From Puccinia triticina (Eukaryota; Basidiomycota; Pucciniomycetes; Pucciniales; Pucciniaceae), in assembly GCF_026914185.1 (NCBI RefSeq), contig NC_070565.1, positions 6,572,001 to 6,636,000 of the forward strand: a stretch of 64,000 nucleotides of DNA, read 5' to 3'. A model generated the notes under the pieces. It did not search any database. It was not told where the DNA came from and saw only the letters and a list, made by a program, of their open reading frames with translations. A program made the translations under genes and the position numbers. Below, one piece after another: positions 1 through 11,040 of this stretch. Position 1 is the stretch's first letter; the number at the start of each line of letters is the position of its first letter.

Positions 1-440
1 TTTTTTGTTATAGAAATATCATTTCTTATATCACTGTTTAATTTCTCCACAACTGGTTTGTTCTTAGAGCTATTCTTATCGCGCACTATGCTAGGTTTCT
101 CTGGTTCAGGTTCAATGTTCACTATGACAGGCTCTGGATGATTAATATAAAAAGGTTTCTCTTGCACAACGCTGGGTTTATTGGTCAAAGTAGATATGTG
201 GACAGAGGATGATGCGACAGGATGAGGCTCTTTAGCAGATGAAATAATATTCTCTTTGGTAGACAACAAGACATGTTGAGGCTGTAATACGGGGTCAGAC
301 GGTGCTGTGGGCTCGGTGTTACGGAACAAGTAGGAGGACGATGCTGTGATATCAGGCTGGTTAGTTATATGGCCTACTCTTCGATCGCGTCCTTGACTTC
401 CATCAGGACTTGGGCCATCTTGAACATTTCTTTCCATTTG
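1..440 (-). CDS. open reading frame running off the left edge (partial)
   Basis: Read on the minus strand, a frame shifted by one relative to the upstream three-exon gene stays open from about position 440 to the window edge. It is rich in Ser, Pro, Glu and Lys (for example QPDITASSSYLFRNTEPTAP and EPEPEKPSIVRDKNS), with no recognisable domain. It overlaps the last codons of the upstream gene by about 60 nt, so it could be the second ORF of a retroelement read by frameshift, or a further exon. No function is assigned. Confidence 0.35.
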
Positions 441-1285
441 TTTGCGCCGCTCTTTGTCTTCCTTTCGTACGGTTTCGAGACCGACGCCTTTGGCTTGGAG
501 CGGTCGATCTTTGGTATCTTGTAGACCTTCTTTGGATCACGCTCGCTGCTTTCCTTTGTCGGTTCTTTGTTGTTCTCTAGCACTTTGATGTGCTTGCGTT
601 CCGTGTAAGGATTCCAGCCGTCCGAGTGATTCGCTAGGATCTCCTTCCACGGGAGAAATTTCTGGACGACCCGGAAAGACGAAATGACTTGCTCAAGGTA
701 TGACTTGAGGAGATCCATCTCGTCGTAATTCTTGGTGTTCAAGTAGGCGGCTTTTGTCGCTTTGAATATTGATATGGCGTCCTCCTGCGCTTTGTTGAGG
801 ACTAGGACCGAGCAATGTTAATATAGAATCTTCGGCGTTAGTATACTTAGATGGTGTATCGACTAACCTCGAGGGGGTGCCTTGGTTACTACCTCGAGTT
901 CGTCCTCCTTGGCCTCGCCTTCCTCTACTTTGTTTGGGCGGGGGAGGGTTCTTCGAGTGGTCTTTTCCTGATCTGGTATTGACCATTTCGGAGGAGTCAG
1001 TTCTTTTAGGTTTTTGTTTTATATCTCGGTTAGGTGGGTGGAAGTTTTACCTTTGAGTAATTTAAGCGCTGCGGCCTTCGGGTCGAATTGCTTCTCGATG
1101 ATTCGAGCGGGTAACGTCGCCGGGTGCGGTCTCTTCTTGTCCTGGTATGGGCTGAGGAAGAAGCCGGGCGGGAGAGACTCGGTGCGTTTAGACTGTTTCT
1201 TCTTGGCCGCGGTTTTCGGATCGGCGGATTTGGTAGTATCCGGGTAGTTGTCGGCGAGTTTAGCGGCTGGCACGGGAGAAGACAC
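374..1285 (-). CDS. three-exon gene of unknown function, lysine-rich (5' end missing)
   Basis: Exons on the minus strand are 1051-1285, 868-1002 and 374-801. The introns begin GTAAAA and GTTAGT and end AAAG and CTAG, and the second has a TACTAAC branch-site-like sequence. The joined length is 798 nt, an intact frame of 266 codons with TAG at 374-376. The product is Lys/Arg-rich with segments such as FLPWKEILANHSDGWNPYTE and KKVYKIPKIDRSKPKASVSK. I do not recognise the family. The first exon here starts after an acceptor-like TTTAG with no ATG, so at least one 5' exon is missing. The fold-back element at 1355-2773 lies just upstream and may have separated or removed it. A second ORF overlaps its 3' end, so it may belong to a retroelement. 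Confidence 0.5.
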
Positions 1286-1354
1286 TAAAGTCGGGGTAAT
1301 GAGATAAAATGGCAGAAATATATTTTTAATATTTTAGTTTTTATGTATTTTTAT

Positions 1355-2773
1355 ACGGACTTACTTCGCGCACTGCGGAAAACTCTTCGCGCACTGTGGG
1401 GGTCGTCGTCTCGACGTCCAGCCCCCAGTGCGCGCTTCTGCCACGGCTCTTCGCGCACTGCATTTTCCGCCAAAAAAACGGCTTGCATTTCTTGAGATAT
1501 TTTTTGATGAATCAATAGAATGGCTTTTTATGATCCCCCTAAAAAATAATCAAGTCATTTAGGGGTCTCCTTGAGCCTAGAGAAAATTGACATGAAAAAA
1601 TCATATTTTAATGCGGCAGGGACATGTAATATCGCTTCCTGTGCCCCAGTAGCCCCAAAAATTTTACAGTATCATGGTACATGAGCAAATTCATGACCTG
1701 ATAATTTTCAGAATTTTCACCAGCTTTCCTGTAGCCCAAATAGGTATTGCGTTTATTATTTTGTGTATATGTATAACTTTTTTGTTACACACACCAAAGG
1801 CACAAAATTTTGAGATCACAGAGAAATATGCTTCAAATTAATTCCCTGAAATTCCTAGCAATATTGTGTCATTATAAAATGAGATATAAGGGGTGCGCAG
1901 CAGGCTTAGTAGGAAAATTACTGCTAACTGTATAGCTTTTGTGTTACACACCCAAACAGTCCAAAAATTTCAGAAATGTTTTCATTGTGAATATTCTCCG
2001 CGCCATAAATTTCTTGGCAATAGTGTGTCATGATAACATGAGATATAAGGGGTGCGCGGAGGGCTTAGTAGGAAAATGGCTGCTACATGTATAGATTTTT
2101 TTTACACGCTGAAACAGTCTGAAATTTTCAGGAATGTTTCAATTTTGCATATTCTCCGCGCCATAAAGCTCTTAGCAATAGTGTGTCATTAAAACATGAG
2201 ATAAGTTAGCAGTCATTTTCCAACTAAGCCCGCCGCACTACATCTCATGTTATCATGATACACTATTGCCAAGAAATTTATGGCGCGGAGAATATCCGCA
2301 ATGAAAACATTTCTGAAATTTTGGGACTGTTTGGGTGTGTAACAAAAAAGCTATACAATTAGCAGTAATTTTCCTACTAAGCCTGCCGCGCACCCCTTAT
2401 ATCTCTGGGAAAAATTCTGAAAATTATCAGGTCATGAATTTGCACATGTGCCATGATACTGTGAAATTTTTGGGGCTACTGGGGCACAGGAAGCGATATT
2501 ACATGTCCCTGCCGCGTTAAAATATGATTTTTTCATGTCAATTTTCTCTAGGCTCAAGGAGACCCCTAAATGACTTGATCATTTTTTAGGGGGATCATAA
2601 AAAGCCATTCTATTGATTCATCAAAAAATATCTCAAGAAATGCAAGCCGTTTTTTTGGCGGAAAATGCAGTGCGCGAAGAGCCGTGGCAGAAGCGTGCAC
2701 TGGGGGCTGGACGTCAAGACGACGACCCCCACAGTGCGCGAAGAGTTTTCCACAGTGCGCGAAGTAAGTCCGT
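1355..2773. mobile_element. 1.4-kb fold-back element with ~368-bp inverted arms
   Basis: The left arm (1355 to about 1722) is repeated in inverse orientation at about 2406-2773 with only scattered mismatches. It begins ACGGACTTACTTCGCGCACT and ends with the complement. A 6-bp direct repeat TTTTAT flanks both ends, as expected for a target-site duplication. The outer parts carry short GCGCGAAG/CTTCGCGC words. The centre holds two direct and two inverted copies of a ~120-bp block containing GGGGTGCGC and CTTAGTAGGAAAAT. There is no coding capacity, so it is a non-autonomous TIR or foldback transposon. Confidence 0.8.
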
Positions 2774-2779
2774 TTTTAT

Positions 2780-4390
2780 ATTTATTTTACTGTTTTTATC
2801 TCTATTGCACGATATGTCAGAAACAAGGAAAAAATGTGTACTTGTTTAGTGAATTTAATGGTTTTTTATGTAAAAACTGAAGTACTGACGGCAAAAATAT
2901 GGGGATAATTGCTAAATTTAAGGTAAAAACTCAGCAAAAATTCAGTTTTATCCTTGACAGGTACTCTGGGTAAAAAAAACACGATGAGGCCCCCAAATGA
3001 CAGCTCTGTTTATGAAGCTTAGGGCAAAAACCCGTCAAAAATAAGGGTTTTGGGCCCTAGCACTATAACTGTGCTGATGTAAACACTGGTAATTTAAATT
3101 ACCAAACTTGTTACGTGGCAAATATGGCCACTACAAGGGTTTTAACACTGTAACAGAGGAAGATTTAATTATGTAATTAATAATATGTAATTATTAATTA
3201 CAGGGAATTAATTTGGCGTAAAAGTAGGTGGTAAGCGCTTAAACTGATTGGCTGCTTGACAGAGGCGGTGGTCTTACGGCAACTACTTATAAGGATAAAG
3301 CTTTAAATATGCTAATAAGGGATTTTTGATGATTTAAAGGGTTTAATCCAGTGGATTTTACGTGCTGGGGATGGTTTATAAGGAAAAGTGGCTACAAATG
3401 TAGCAGAGGAGAATATTCACGGCAAACTTACAGTTTATAGGCGGTGAATGGTCTGGGGGATCTTTTCCTGAGGGCCAAATAGGCCTCTATTTATAGAGGG
3501 GACTTCAGTGGGCGTAAACACTGAGTCCTTTTCTCCCTATGGGAGTATCCAGGGCTGTAGCCGTGAAAAGGGCTTGGCTGTGGGTATTTTAATTGTATTA
3601 AAATAGACTAATTTCCCTGACTCTGTCACATGACATGTTTATAACCAATTGTCATGTGAAAGAGCTTCAGTAGAAGTCTACATAATACTTTCACGGGGTA
3701 TTTTTACACAAGTAATATTACTCATTATTGTACAACAGTTTATTTTTATGTACTTTAATTGTTTTACTAATTTCTTTGTATGTAATACTATTTTTGGGCG
3801 CTTTCTGTGGCCAATTCTTATTTATACAATTAGTACATGAAGGAATAGGAATAAGGGGGTACTTTAAGTGGGTGACCCCCCTTAATTTATGATGAGGAAT
3901 CTGATTCTGCAATAACAATTTAATAATTATTATTATTTACTGAGTTATTGCAGTCTTTTGGATACTTGATGTATCTCTAAGGCTGACAACACCCACCCAA
4001 TTTTACCCAAAAAACATAAGGCCCTTTTTGGCAGTGTGATTATTACGCAATAAATAATCTTGCCATGTCCCCCTACATTGTGTAAGACACCACTTTTCCG
4101 CCTGATCTTTTGGAAGTAAACTGCCAAGCCTTATGAGGGTTTACTTTCAAAAGATCCAAGTTTATTAAAACCACAGTTTCACAGAAACTGACTTCATGGG
4201 TTCATGCTGCATTTCATTGAAATTGCAGGCAGAAGAAATTAAAAGTTTGAAATTTGTGTTCCTTAAGTTTAAAAAGTTTAAGTTTTTTTTCAGTATGTAC
4301 AGAGTTTATGGTTTGTTTGAGTTTATATAATTATTGTTTTTGTGTGAGTTTATTTTATGTTTTTGTGTGTTTTGATTGTGTTCAAATGTT
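2780..4390. other. non-coding stretch without recognisable gene
   Basis: AT-rich DNA with only short spurious frames. I see no domain, splice structure or RNA gene. It probably consists of decayed repeats. Confidence 0.5.
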
Positions 4391-4394
4391 TTTG

Positions 4395-4490
4395 TTTTGT
4401 GTGAGTTCAAAGTTTAAATTTTTTTGTGTTGTGTGAGTTCAAAGTTTAAATTTTCTTGTTTTGTGTGAGTTTAAAGTTTAAATTGTTAAA
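4395..4490 (+). repeat. tandem repeat of ~40 bp
   Basis: Three imperfect copies of a T-rich unit containing TTTGTGTGAGTTCAAAG and TTTAAATT follow each other. They sit in a longer T/G-skewed tract that starts near 4255. Confidence 0.7.
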
Positions 4491-4854
4491 GTTTTGTTTG
4501 GGTTTGGAATTTTTGTTTTTTGAAATCAAGAAGGGGCCTACTCAAATGAAATAGGGGGCCTTCAGGGAGGGGGTGGACAAAACCAGATCCCCTGGGGGGA
4601 CAAACAGCTCCCCCCCAGCCCTTTAAGTATCCGACCAAGCTCACAGGGCCCTGACATCCTTCAAACCAAAACTTTTGGTTGCCAGGGCCCTGCACCTGGG
4701 CAGACACAATGCTGGCCTGTACACACTCATCCGAGTGTTTACAGGTCAGCTTGAGAGCTTGAATCCTCAAGATGACCAGTCAGGGTCATCGAGACATGTT
4801 CCGGAGAGGCATCCTCCCCAAGGTCTGCATCTTGTCTCAATGCCAATCTGTAGT

Positions 4855-5728
4855 GGTATCGGGGGGATTCAACCATTGAGGGGTAATGCACTGTGGAGTC
4901 CCCTCAATGACCGGTACAGACCGGCTTCGAGCAGATTCTCCTCCTCTCCAATGACTGGTCTGTGCCGGTCATCGAGAGGAGTCATAGCTCTCGATGACCG
5001 GTCTGTGCGGTCATTGAGGGAGGTAACACCTCTTGATGACCGGAACAGCCCGGCATTGAGGAGATTCATACCTCTTGATGGCCGGTCTGTACCGGTCATC
5101 GAGGGGACTCCACAGTACATTACCCCTCGATGGTCGGTCCAACCGGTCATCAAGGGGTCCCTCACCTCCCGATGAGCGGTCGGACCAGCCATTGAGGGGT
5201 CTCATACCTCTCGATGGCCGGTTGGTACCGGTCATCGAGGGGTCTCACACCTCTTGATGACCGGTCGGACCGGCCATTGAGGGGTCATCAGGGGGTCTCC
5301 GCAGTACGATGACTGGTCGCGTGCCGGCCATTGATCTCTCACCTCCCAATGACCGGTCGGACCGGCCATCGAGGTCTCACACCTCCCAAAGACTGATCTG
5401 TACCAGCCATTGAGGGGTCTCACACCTCTCAATGACTGGTCTGTACTGCTCATTGAGAAGAGTTGCACATTAGCTGGTCATCAAGTGGGGTGTGCCCTGC
5501 TTGATGACTACTGTGAGCACTCCAGTTCATATTTGAACACTGGAGTGCAAAGCCAAAATCAGGGTGGAGTGCATCCCATTTTGGTGTATTTTGGAGTGCC
5601 GAGGCATGTGCTCCAACAAACATGGAGTTAAGAGTAAAATAGGCCCTCCAGATTTTTTGGAGTACCATCTTCCTAACCCACCTCCCCCAAAGCCAAAAAT
5701 TAGTACAAGTTTGGAGTACATTTAGGCT
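4855..5728. repeat. palindromic-word array element (GATGACCGGT type) with ACTCC/GGAGT end
   Basis: From 4855 to 5470 a ~35-45 bp module is reiterated: GATGACCGGT, a few bases, ACCGGTCATC, then GAGGGG and CTC-rich spacers, alternating with its own complement. From 5478 to 5728 the word changes to paired GCACTCC and GGAGTGC separated by short loops. The right end reads TTTGGAGTACATTTAGGCT, the complement of the end type AGCCTAAATGYACNCC also found at 15083 and, in variant form, at 50628. Translations across it are palindrome shadows. Confidence 0.7.
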
Positions 5729-5779
5729 TATCCTACTTTTAATTCAGAGAATATTAATTTAATATCAATTCAAAGGTAC

Positions 5780-6230
5780 ATCTACAGTTGCGCGCAACAT
5801 TCTACTGTACAGAGCTACCCGCAAAAATTGAAACCCCAACTGGGTCGGGGGTCCAGCACTCTAACAAAGTATAAAGAGTGTGTGGATTCCAAATCTAAAG
5901 TGGCAACCAATTTGGTCCAGCCAATTTTTTTTTGTTCACAGCCCATATTTTGGGATCCACCTCCCAAATACGGGCATAAGTACATATGTATGGGCTCCTA
6001 AACCCATACTCATGCCTTCTGGTTGGGCACTAAACCCACACATGAACGCAGAAACTGTCATGCAGTGCTTTGAGGAGTGTCTGGTGGGTGTAAAACCATA
6101 GCTAGGACACCATACCATGTCCCAGCCGCCCAAAAATATGTGAAAAAACTGTATTTTTTAGGTTTTGGACCCCAACATTTGGGACCAGACAAAAACCTTG
6201 TACAGTGGAATGCTGCGTGCAACTGTACAG
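5780..6230. mobile_element. ~450-bp non-autonomous TIR element
   Basis: The left end (about 5784) ACAGTTGCGCGCAACATTCT is matched in inverse orientation at the right end (about 6194-6230), where the complement reads ACAGTTGCACGCAGCATTCC. Paired GGGTC/GACCC and CCCAAATACGGGC words lie inside. No frame is plausible. No clear target duplication was identified. Confidence 0.6.
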
Positions 6231-6911
6231 CCTAAAGACCAGCCTGAGAGAACTTGGGGATCTCAATCATAGAAATATATTCCACCTCCTTGTGGATTAA
6301 AAACTTTGAAAACAGTACTCTGGTCAGATCAATGTCTAATTCAATTAATCTCTTTCCAAAGTATGTATGTATATCCTGAGGAAGAGGATTTTGATTTTCA
6401 GACTTAGGCTAGGGGTGTTATTGTGGCATCATAATAAATAGAAAATCAAGAGAGTACTCCATGATTACCACAAATATTCCATAAACCTTAGATACTGGGA
6501 CCTGGGAGTGCAGCGGCGAAGCCGCCTTGGCCTCTAGTTATCCTCAAAAGACATGTTTTACCATATGTAATGTAGCATGTTTCCTATTATTACGCTGCGT
6601 AATATGACGCTGCCAAACAGGGCCTAAATAAATAATTTGAAAATTCATTTTGCAGGAACTTTGTTTTCCTGAATTTGGGTTCCTGAACTGGGACCTGCAC
6701 AATGTTTGAAACCCCCTAATGTCCCAAATCTCGCGTGAGCGCAACCAGCCATTTGGCTGGGGAAGGCATTACAACCCCTAAATCACCCACAAGCGCTCTG
6801 ATTCTGGTCACGCCTCCCAGACCATTGAAAAGCTTGTGATTTTTTGGCATGTGTACGGCCCTCAAAGCTCCACATTTCCATAGCATCAGGAAACTGTGGG
6901 GATGGAGATCT

Positions 6912-7156
6912 GCCCAATGCAGGCCCAGAAGCAACGCTGGAACAAGTATGATACATGGAGTGTATCTGGTAAACATTTTTCATTGAAGATGGAGACCTAC
7001 ATGTCCTATTCTTTTGTTTTCAGCCATCCTATACATAATCAGGGCTAAAAACAAAAAATAGGACTTGTAGGTCTGTATCTTCAATGAAAAACGTTTACCA
7101 GATACGCTCCATGTATCGTACTTGTTTCAGCATTGCCAGAAGGGCCCAGATAAACT
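6912..7156. repeat. long imperfect hairpin (arms ~110 bp)
   Basis: The sequence from about 6912 (GGCCCAGAAGC, then ACATGGAGTGTATCTGGTAA and ACCTACATGTCCTATTC) recurs as its complement ending near 7156. The loop is about 30 bp around 7020-7045. It is probably the core of a miniature inverted-repeat element. The flanks at 6250-6900 and 7160-7740 show no gene. Confidence 0.65.
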
Positions 7157-7747
7157 CTTGGATTGATCTGCTCCTTATTGCATAAATAGCAAAAAGCATA
7201 CATCATAAGCCATACACACCACCAATTGCAAATATGTACATATTTAATTAAAAATACAATTTGAAACTTCAACTCTCCTTGATCCGACAAGAGCAGAATC
7301 TGGCAGGTCAGCAAAATCTAATCTCCCAAACCTGGAAGTGCCCTTTCAAAAAAAACTGCTGAGCAGGCCATTTATGGCCAAATTTCCCCCAAAAAAATCC
7401 AGCAGATGCTCAAGATGGGCAGCTACAGCTGTGCCAAAAGGCATTAAAGAGAGTTTATTGATTTATTTTTAATTTTGTGCTGAGTTTATTTTTTATCATT
7501 TCCCTGCCAAAATTTGACTGTCCTCAGGCCGCGGGTCCGACTTTACAAGTGAGCCTCTCCTTCAGAGAGCGTCCCTTTGGGAAGCAGGGCCCCCCCCCAA
7601 CCCTCCAATTGAGAGGCTTAGTTAAGCTTGGCCTTGCCTACCCGCTGACCCTAGCTTAACAAAACCACTCAAACAGAGGTCTGGGAGAGTGGAGTGCTCT
7701 CCGTAGGAGAGGCTTTTATCTCTCAACTCAAGCATGAGCAGAAACTA

Positions 7748-8055
7748 TGTAAGCCCTGCTCCTCATAGGCTTACACAGACATGTCACCAGATTACATAAG
7801 CCTAGTTCTCCCTTGTACTTAGTCTTCACCCTCTGCTTCCCTAGTCCAGCAGAGAGCTTTCCTCTCTCCCGGCTAGGTAAGCTCCTTTCCATTTTCTCTC
7901 ATTCTGTCTAGTTGTACTTACGAGAGAGCTTTCCTCTCTCCCGGCTAGCCCATTGCAATTGAGTCCCCCACCGTTTGGAACTAGAAAGTTCCCTAAGGCT
8001 CCGTCCTCGTCCCTTTCCCTTGTTGTCTTCAGTGAGGGTCCACTGGACCCTTACA
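7748..8055 (+). mobile_element. solo LTR (308 bp, TGTAA...TTACA) with internal intron-like duplication
   Basis: It begins TGTAAGCCCTGC and ends ACCCTTACA, with inverted TGTAA/TTACA termini. A perfect 5-bp duplication AACTA flanks it at 7743-7747 and 8056-8060, which is diagnostic of LTR retrotransposon integration followed by LTR-LTR recombination. Inside, the 26-nt block AGAGAGCTTTCC...CCGGCTAG occurs at 7851-7876 and again at 7923-7948. The first copy is followed directly by GTAAGC and the second ends in TAG, so 7877-7948 has the form of a 72-nt intron whose removal leaves one copy. Confidence 0.85.
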
Positions 8056-8182
8056 AACTATGTGCTACACCAAAAGGAAAAGGAGATAAAGTAGAATTGT
8101 AACTACTGTCCTGGAGAAGAATTTGAGCCAATCAGTTGTCTTGTAGCCAGAAAACTGTTTCCTGGAGCCCCAACATTGGTGA

Positions 8183-8470
8183 AAGGCTACGCTGGGCTAC
8201 AAAAAGCGCCCCTTTTAGCGCAGCGCAGCGGGTATACGCTACGTGCACCTCCCAAAAAGCTGTGGTGCAGCCATAAAGCGCTCCGCTATGGCTAAATGTA
8301 GCTCACCGGCACTTTTTGCCCAGGTGAAAAAGTGCAAGCGCAGCGCAAAAAGCCTTGCTTTTGCTACAAAATAGCGCAGCGCAGCACAAAAATGTTTTAT
8401 TTGCACTATCTGAGTGCTACAAAAGGGTAGCCACGTAGCAGCCCCACTGCGCTACAGGGAGCTCCCAGGG
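8183..8470. repeat. GCGCTA/TAGCGC word-rich element
   Basis: It is dominated by AGCGCAGCGC, GCTACAAAA and their complements, with the same vocabulary as the MULE-like element at 40793. It starts near GGCTACGCTGGGCTAC and ends near GGGGCTACAGG. No clear target duplication is visible. The following ~500 bp (8470-8990) contain a TATATATGG stretch and a short frame starting ATGACCAACAC at about 8675 that stops after 37 codons. I would not call it a gene. Confidence 0.5.
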
Positions 8471-8994
8471 GCTACAGGCGGCCTGCCTCATATATATGGA
8501 TATTCATACAACCCTTTGCTCACCCACACCTGCTCTGGCTAATCTACACCCACCATCTCCGCCAGACGGCGGTACATAGCACTTCCTTGCTCAGTCACCA
8601 GCACCACTTTCTTGCTCTCAACCTCCCCCATACATCTCTGTCCTCAAAAATCTGTCAAATCTATTTCTTCCAATATGACCAACACAAACATCAACAATGA
8701 TAAAGCACCATCTAATCCTCCAAATACTACCAACCTCCAGAGCAATCAACCTCAATCTGTTGAGTTGTCTGTTAGTCTGCTACCATGATGTATCACCACA
8801 GTATGGAGGGCTGTTGGATTGACCCATGAGCAATACCAACCAACCACCCAGCTGGCAGCCACAAGCGTCTGTAAGCTACACCGCCAGAAAACAGATGACG
8901 TAAACTGGATTTTGTCGCGCTGACAAAATCCAAACTCAAATTCAAACTTGCGCCCCGGGTGTGTCGTCACCTGCCATTCTCAGTGGCAGGTGCA

Positions 8995-9210
8995 AGAGAG
9001 CACGACTCCCTCAATGGCCGGTGCTAACCGGTCATCAAGGGGACATACACACCTAGCTCCCTTGATGGCCTGTCTGTACCAGCCATCAAGAGGAACACCC
9101 TACACCCTCTCAATGGCTGGTCAGTACCGGCCACCAAGAGTAAAGCACTATTTATACTCTTGATAGCTGCTACTTACCGGCCATCAATAAGTGATACACA
9201 TACCCCTTGA
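8995..9210. repeat. short array of the CCGGTCATCAAGG palindromic word
   Basis: About six alternating modules of TCAATGGCCGG, ACCGGTCATCAAGG and their complements. It is the same word family as the arrays at 4855 and 15355, diverged. It is followed at 9207 by GGGTTGACGGCGCCACCCCT, which recurs at 10349. Confidence 0.65.
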
Positions 9211-9249
9211 TTAGGGTTGACGGCGCCACCCCTAGGTGCGCGCCAATGT

Positions 9250-10170
9250 GCGGTGTGGTATTTATTCCTGTGTTTCTACGCACAGAAATATAAAAATTTC
9301 CTTTTCTTCTTTATACATCAAAGATATTGTAAAAATAACCGCAGCAATGGAATTTTCACACAAAATAGCCTATAGTCACCCACTGAAATGACCCCTCTAT
9401 CTCCACCGGTTTAGGAGTTACACAGATTTCAACCTGTCACAGAGAATGTTTCTCTTGCTTATTGTTCTTCAAGCTCACTTTGTATTAAATATGCATAATG
9501 AATATGCATAATTTTTGCTTGTATTTATAATACCCTGCGGGGTTGTACTCTTTCTGTTGTAGGTAGCACCCTGATTCTTTAGGGTAGGTCCCTTTGAGGC
9601 TGTGCTCCTGTCAAACTATATGTTGTAGGGATGTACCCCATTAGCTATTTAGCCCACCAAAGCCTGTTCCCCTGGAGCTAAAATCCCTCACCCATGGGTA
9701 TAAAAGGAGGCCTCTCTTCAGCCATTTGTTCCTCATGCTGGCAATTCCCCCCACATCACAACATATCACTCCTCATCACACCAAATTATATACTACCTAC
9801 AATTTCATATTATTACCCTTACAAGTGCAATTAAAAGTCTAAGACATTCTTATCAGCATCAATATAACAAGTGCCTAGTGCCAGTACCCCGTCCTTGGTT
9901 CCAATCCTGGTTGAAGCATAGTGCTCCCACACCCTTCACGCCTCACCTGAGCCAACCCGGGTTCCATCCCTCTTGTCATTGATACCAATACCTCACCCAA
10001 ACTCAGTTCAATTCCCCCTCTTCACATCTTCATCACCAACACTCATTAGTACTCTATACTCTATACACATATTGATCAAACGACTTCATCCTGAACCGAC
10101 CAATCCTATCACGTGATTAAAAATTGCCAAGCTTACCTTGGTTGGTCTTATTATCTGGTAGTTCAAAGGG
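9250..10170. other. non-coding stretch with promoter-like TATAAAAGG
   Basis: There is no gene. A GGGTATAAAAGGAGG sequence near 9697 followed by C/A-rich DNA resembles the promoter part of an LTR. The segment lies between two copies of the GGGTTGACGGCGCC sequence (9207 and 10349), so it may be an inserted element, but I could not define its ends. Confidence 0.35.
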
Positions 10171-10239
10171 CAGAGCTTGAAACTCCACCATCCCCTTCTC
10201 CATTCAGAAAAAGGTTTCACAACCGCTTTTGAGTCTTAC

Positions 10240-10775
10240 AGCGGGCACCTCGCACGCTCGCACCGGGCACGCACATTTTGCCAAAAAAAAGGGGGGGGGG
10301 TGCGCGCACTTTTGTATCCAAACTGTTGCAGGGAGAGTCTGGAGGGTAGGGTTGACGGCGCCACCCCTAGGTGCGCGCTGATGTGCGGGCGCCTCGCACG
10401 CGCGCACCGGGTGCGTACATTTTTCCAAAAAAGGGGGGGTGCGCGCACTTTTGTATCCAAATTGTTGCAGGGAGAGTCTGGAGGGTCTGGCAAGGACCCT
10501 GGCAGGTGCGGCCAGAGGGTACGCATGAAAATCAATTCAAAAATTGTGGGATTCATACATTTTTAAAAGATATTTTTGGCTTTTCTTGCCAACATTTACC
10601 ACATTTTGGGGAGAAATTAGCAGTACATTATTCTCCCTTTAAGCGTACATGTGCCCATCTTTTCAGAATACATTTATCTTGTTTGGTTGTGAGCCAAAGT
10701 GACTTGAAGCATTCATACATTTTCATGCGTACCCTCTGGCCGCGCTTGCCAGGGTCCTGTCTGGCAGCTTTCCCT
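10240..10775. repeat. ~155-bp direct duplication plus inverted repeat
   Basis: A block with CCTCGCACGC, poly-G, TGCGCGCACTTTTGTATCC and GGGAGAGTCTGGAGGGT occurs at about 10245-10350 and 10388-10481. A 45-bp sequence at about 10486-10530 (CCAGAGGGTACGCATGAAAA) is repeated inverted at about 10720-10765. These are features of a non-autonomous element. No coding frame is credible. Confidence 0.6.
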
Positions 10776-11040
10776 GCTTGACTGAGCAGCCCTGAGAGCC
10801 CATGATATTAGCCTGAGAGTGTTAAATCATTCTAGAATGACAGGTCACAGCCCGCTCCAAAGTCTAATGTGCCCTGGGACAAAAGAGCGCAAAGGATGTT
10901 GGAATCTCAAAGGCAGTTCTAGTCTCCAGAATGGCAGGCTTTGGAATCCAACTCCGGAGAAGTTTTCTTTACTTTACCTTTTTGCAACTGCAGTAGCTTT
11001 TGTTTCACAAGATGCCACCCACCGGAAATAAACCCAATCT

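Noticed and set aside
4675..5470. Several overlapping frames of 60-170 codons with SRGV/RSVRPV-like repeats
   Set aside because: Present on both strands and in several frames at once. They are translations of the palindromic array and not genes.
9895..9975. tRNA-derived SINE (two GGTTCCAATCC/GGGTTCCATCCC B-box-like sequences)
   Set aside because: No A box at proper distance and no cloverleaf; too weak to call.
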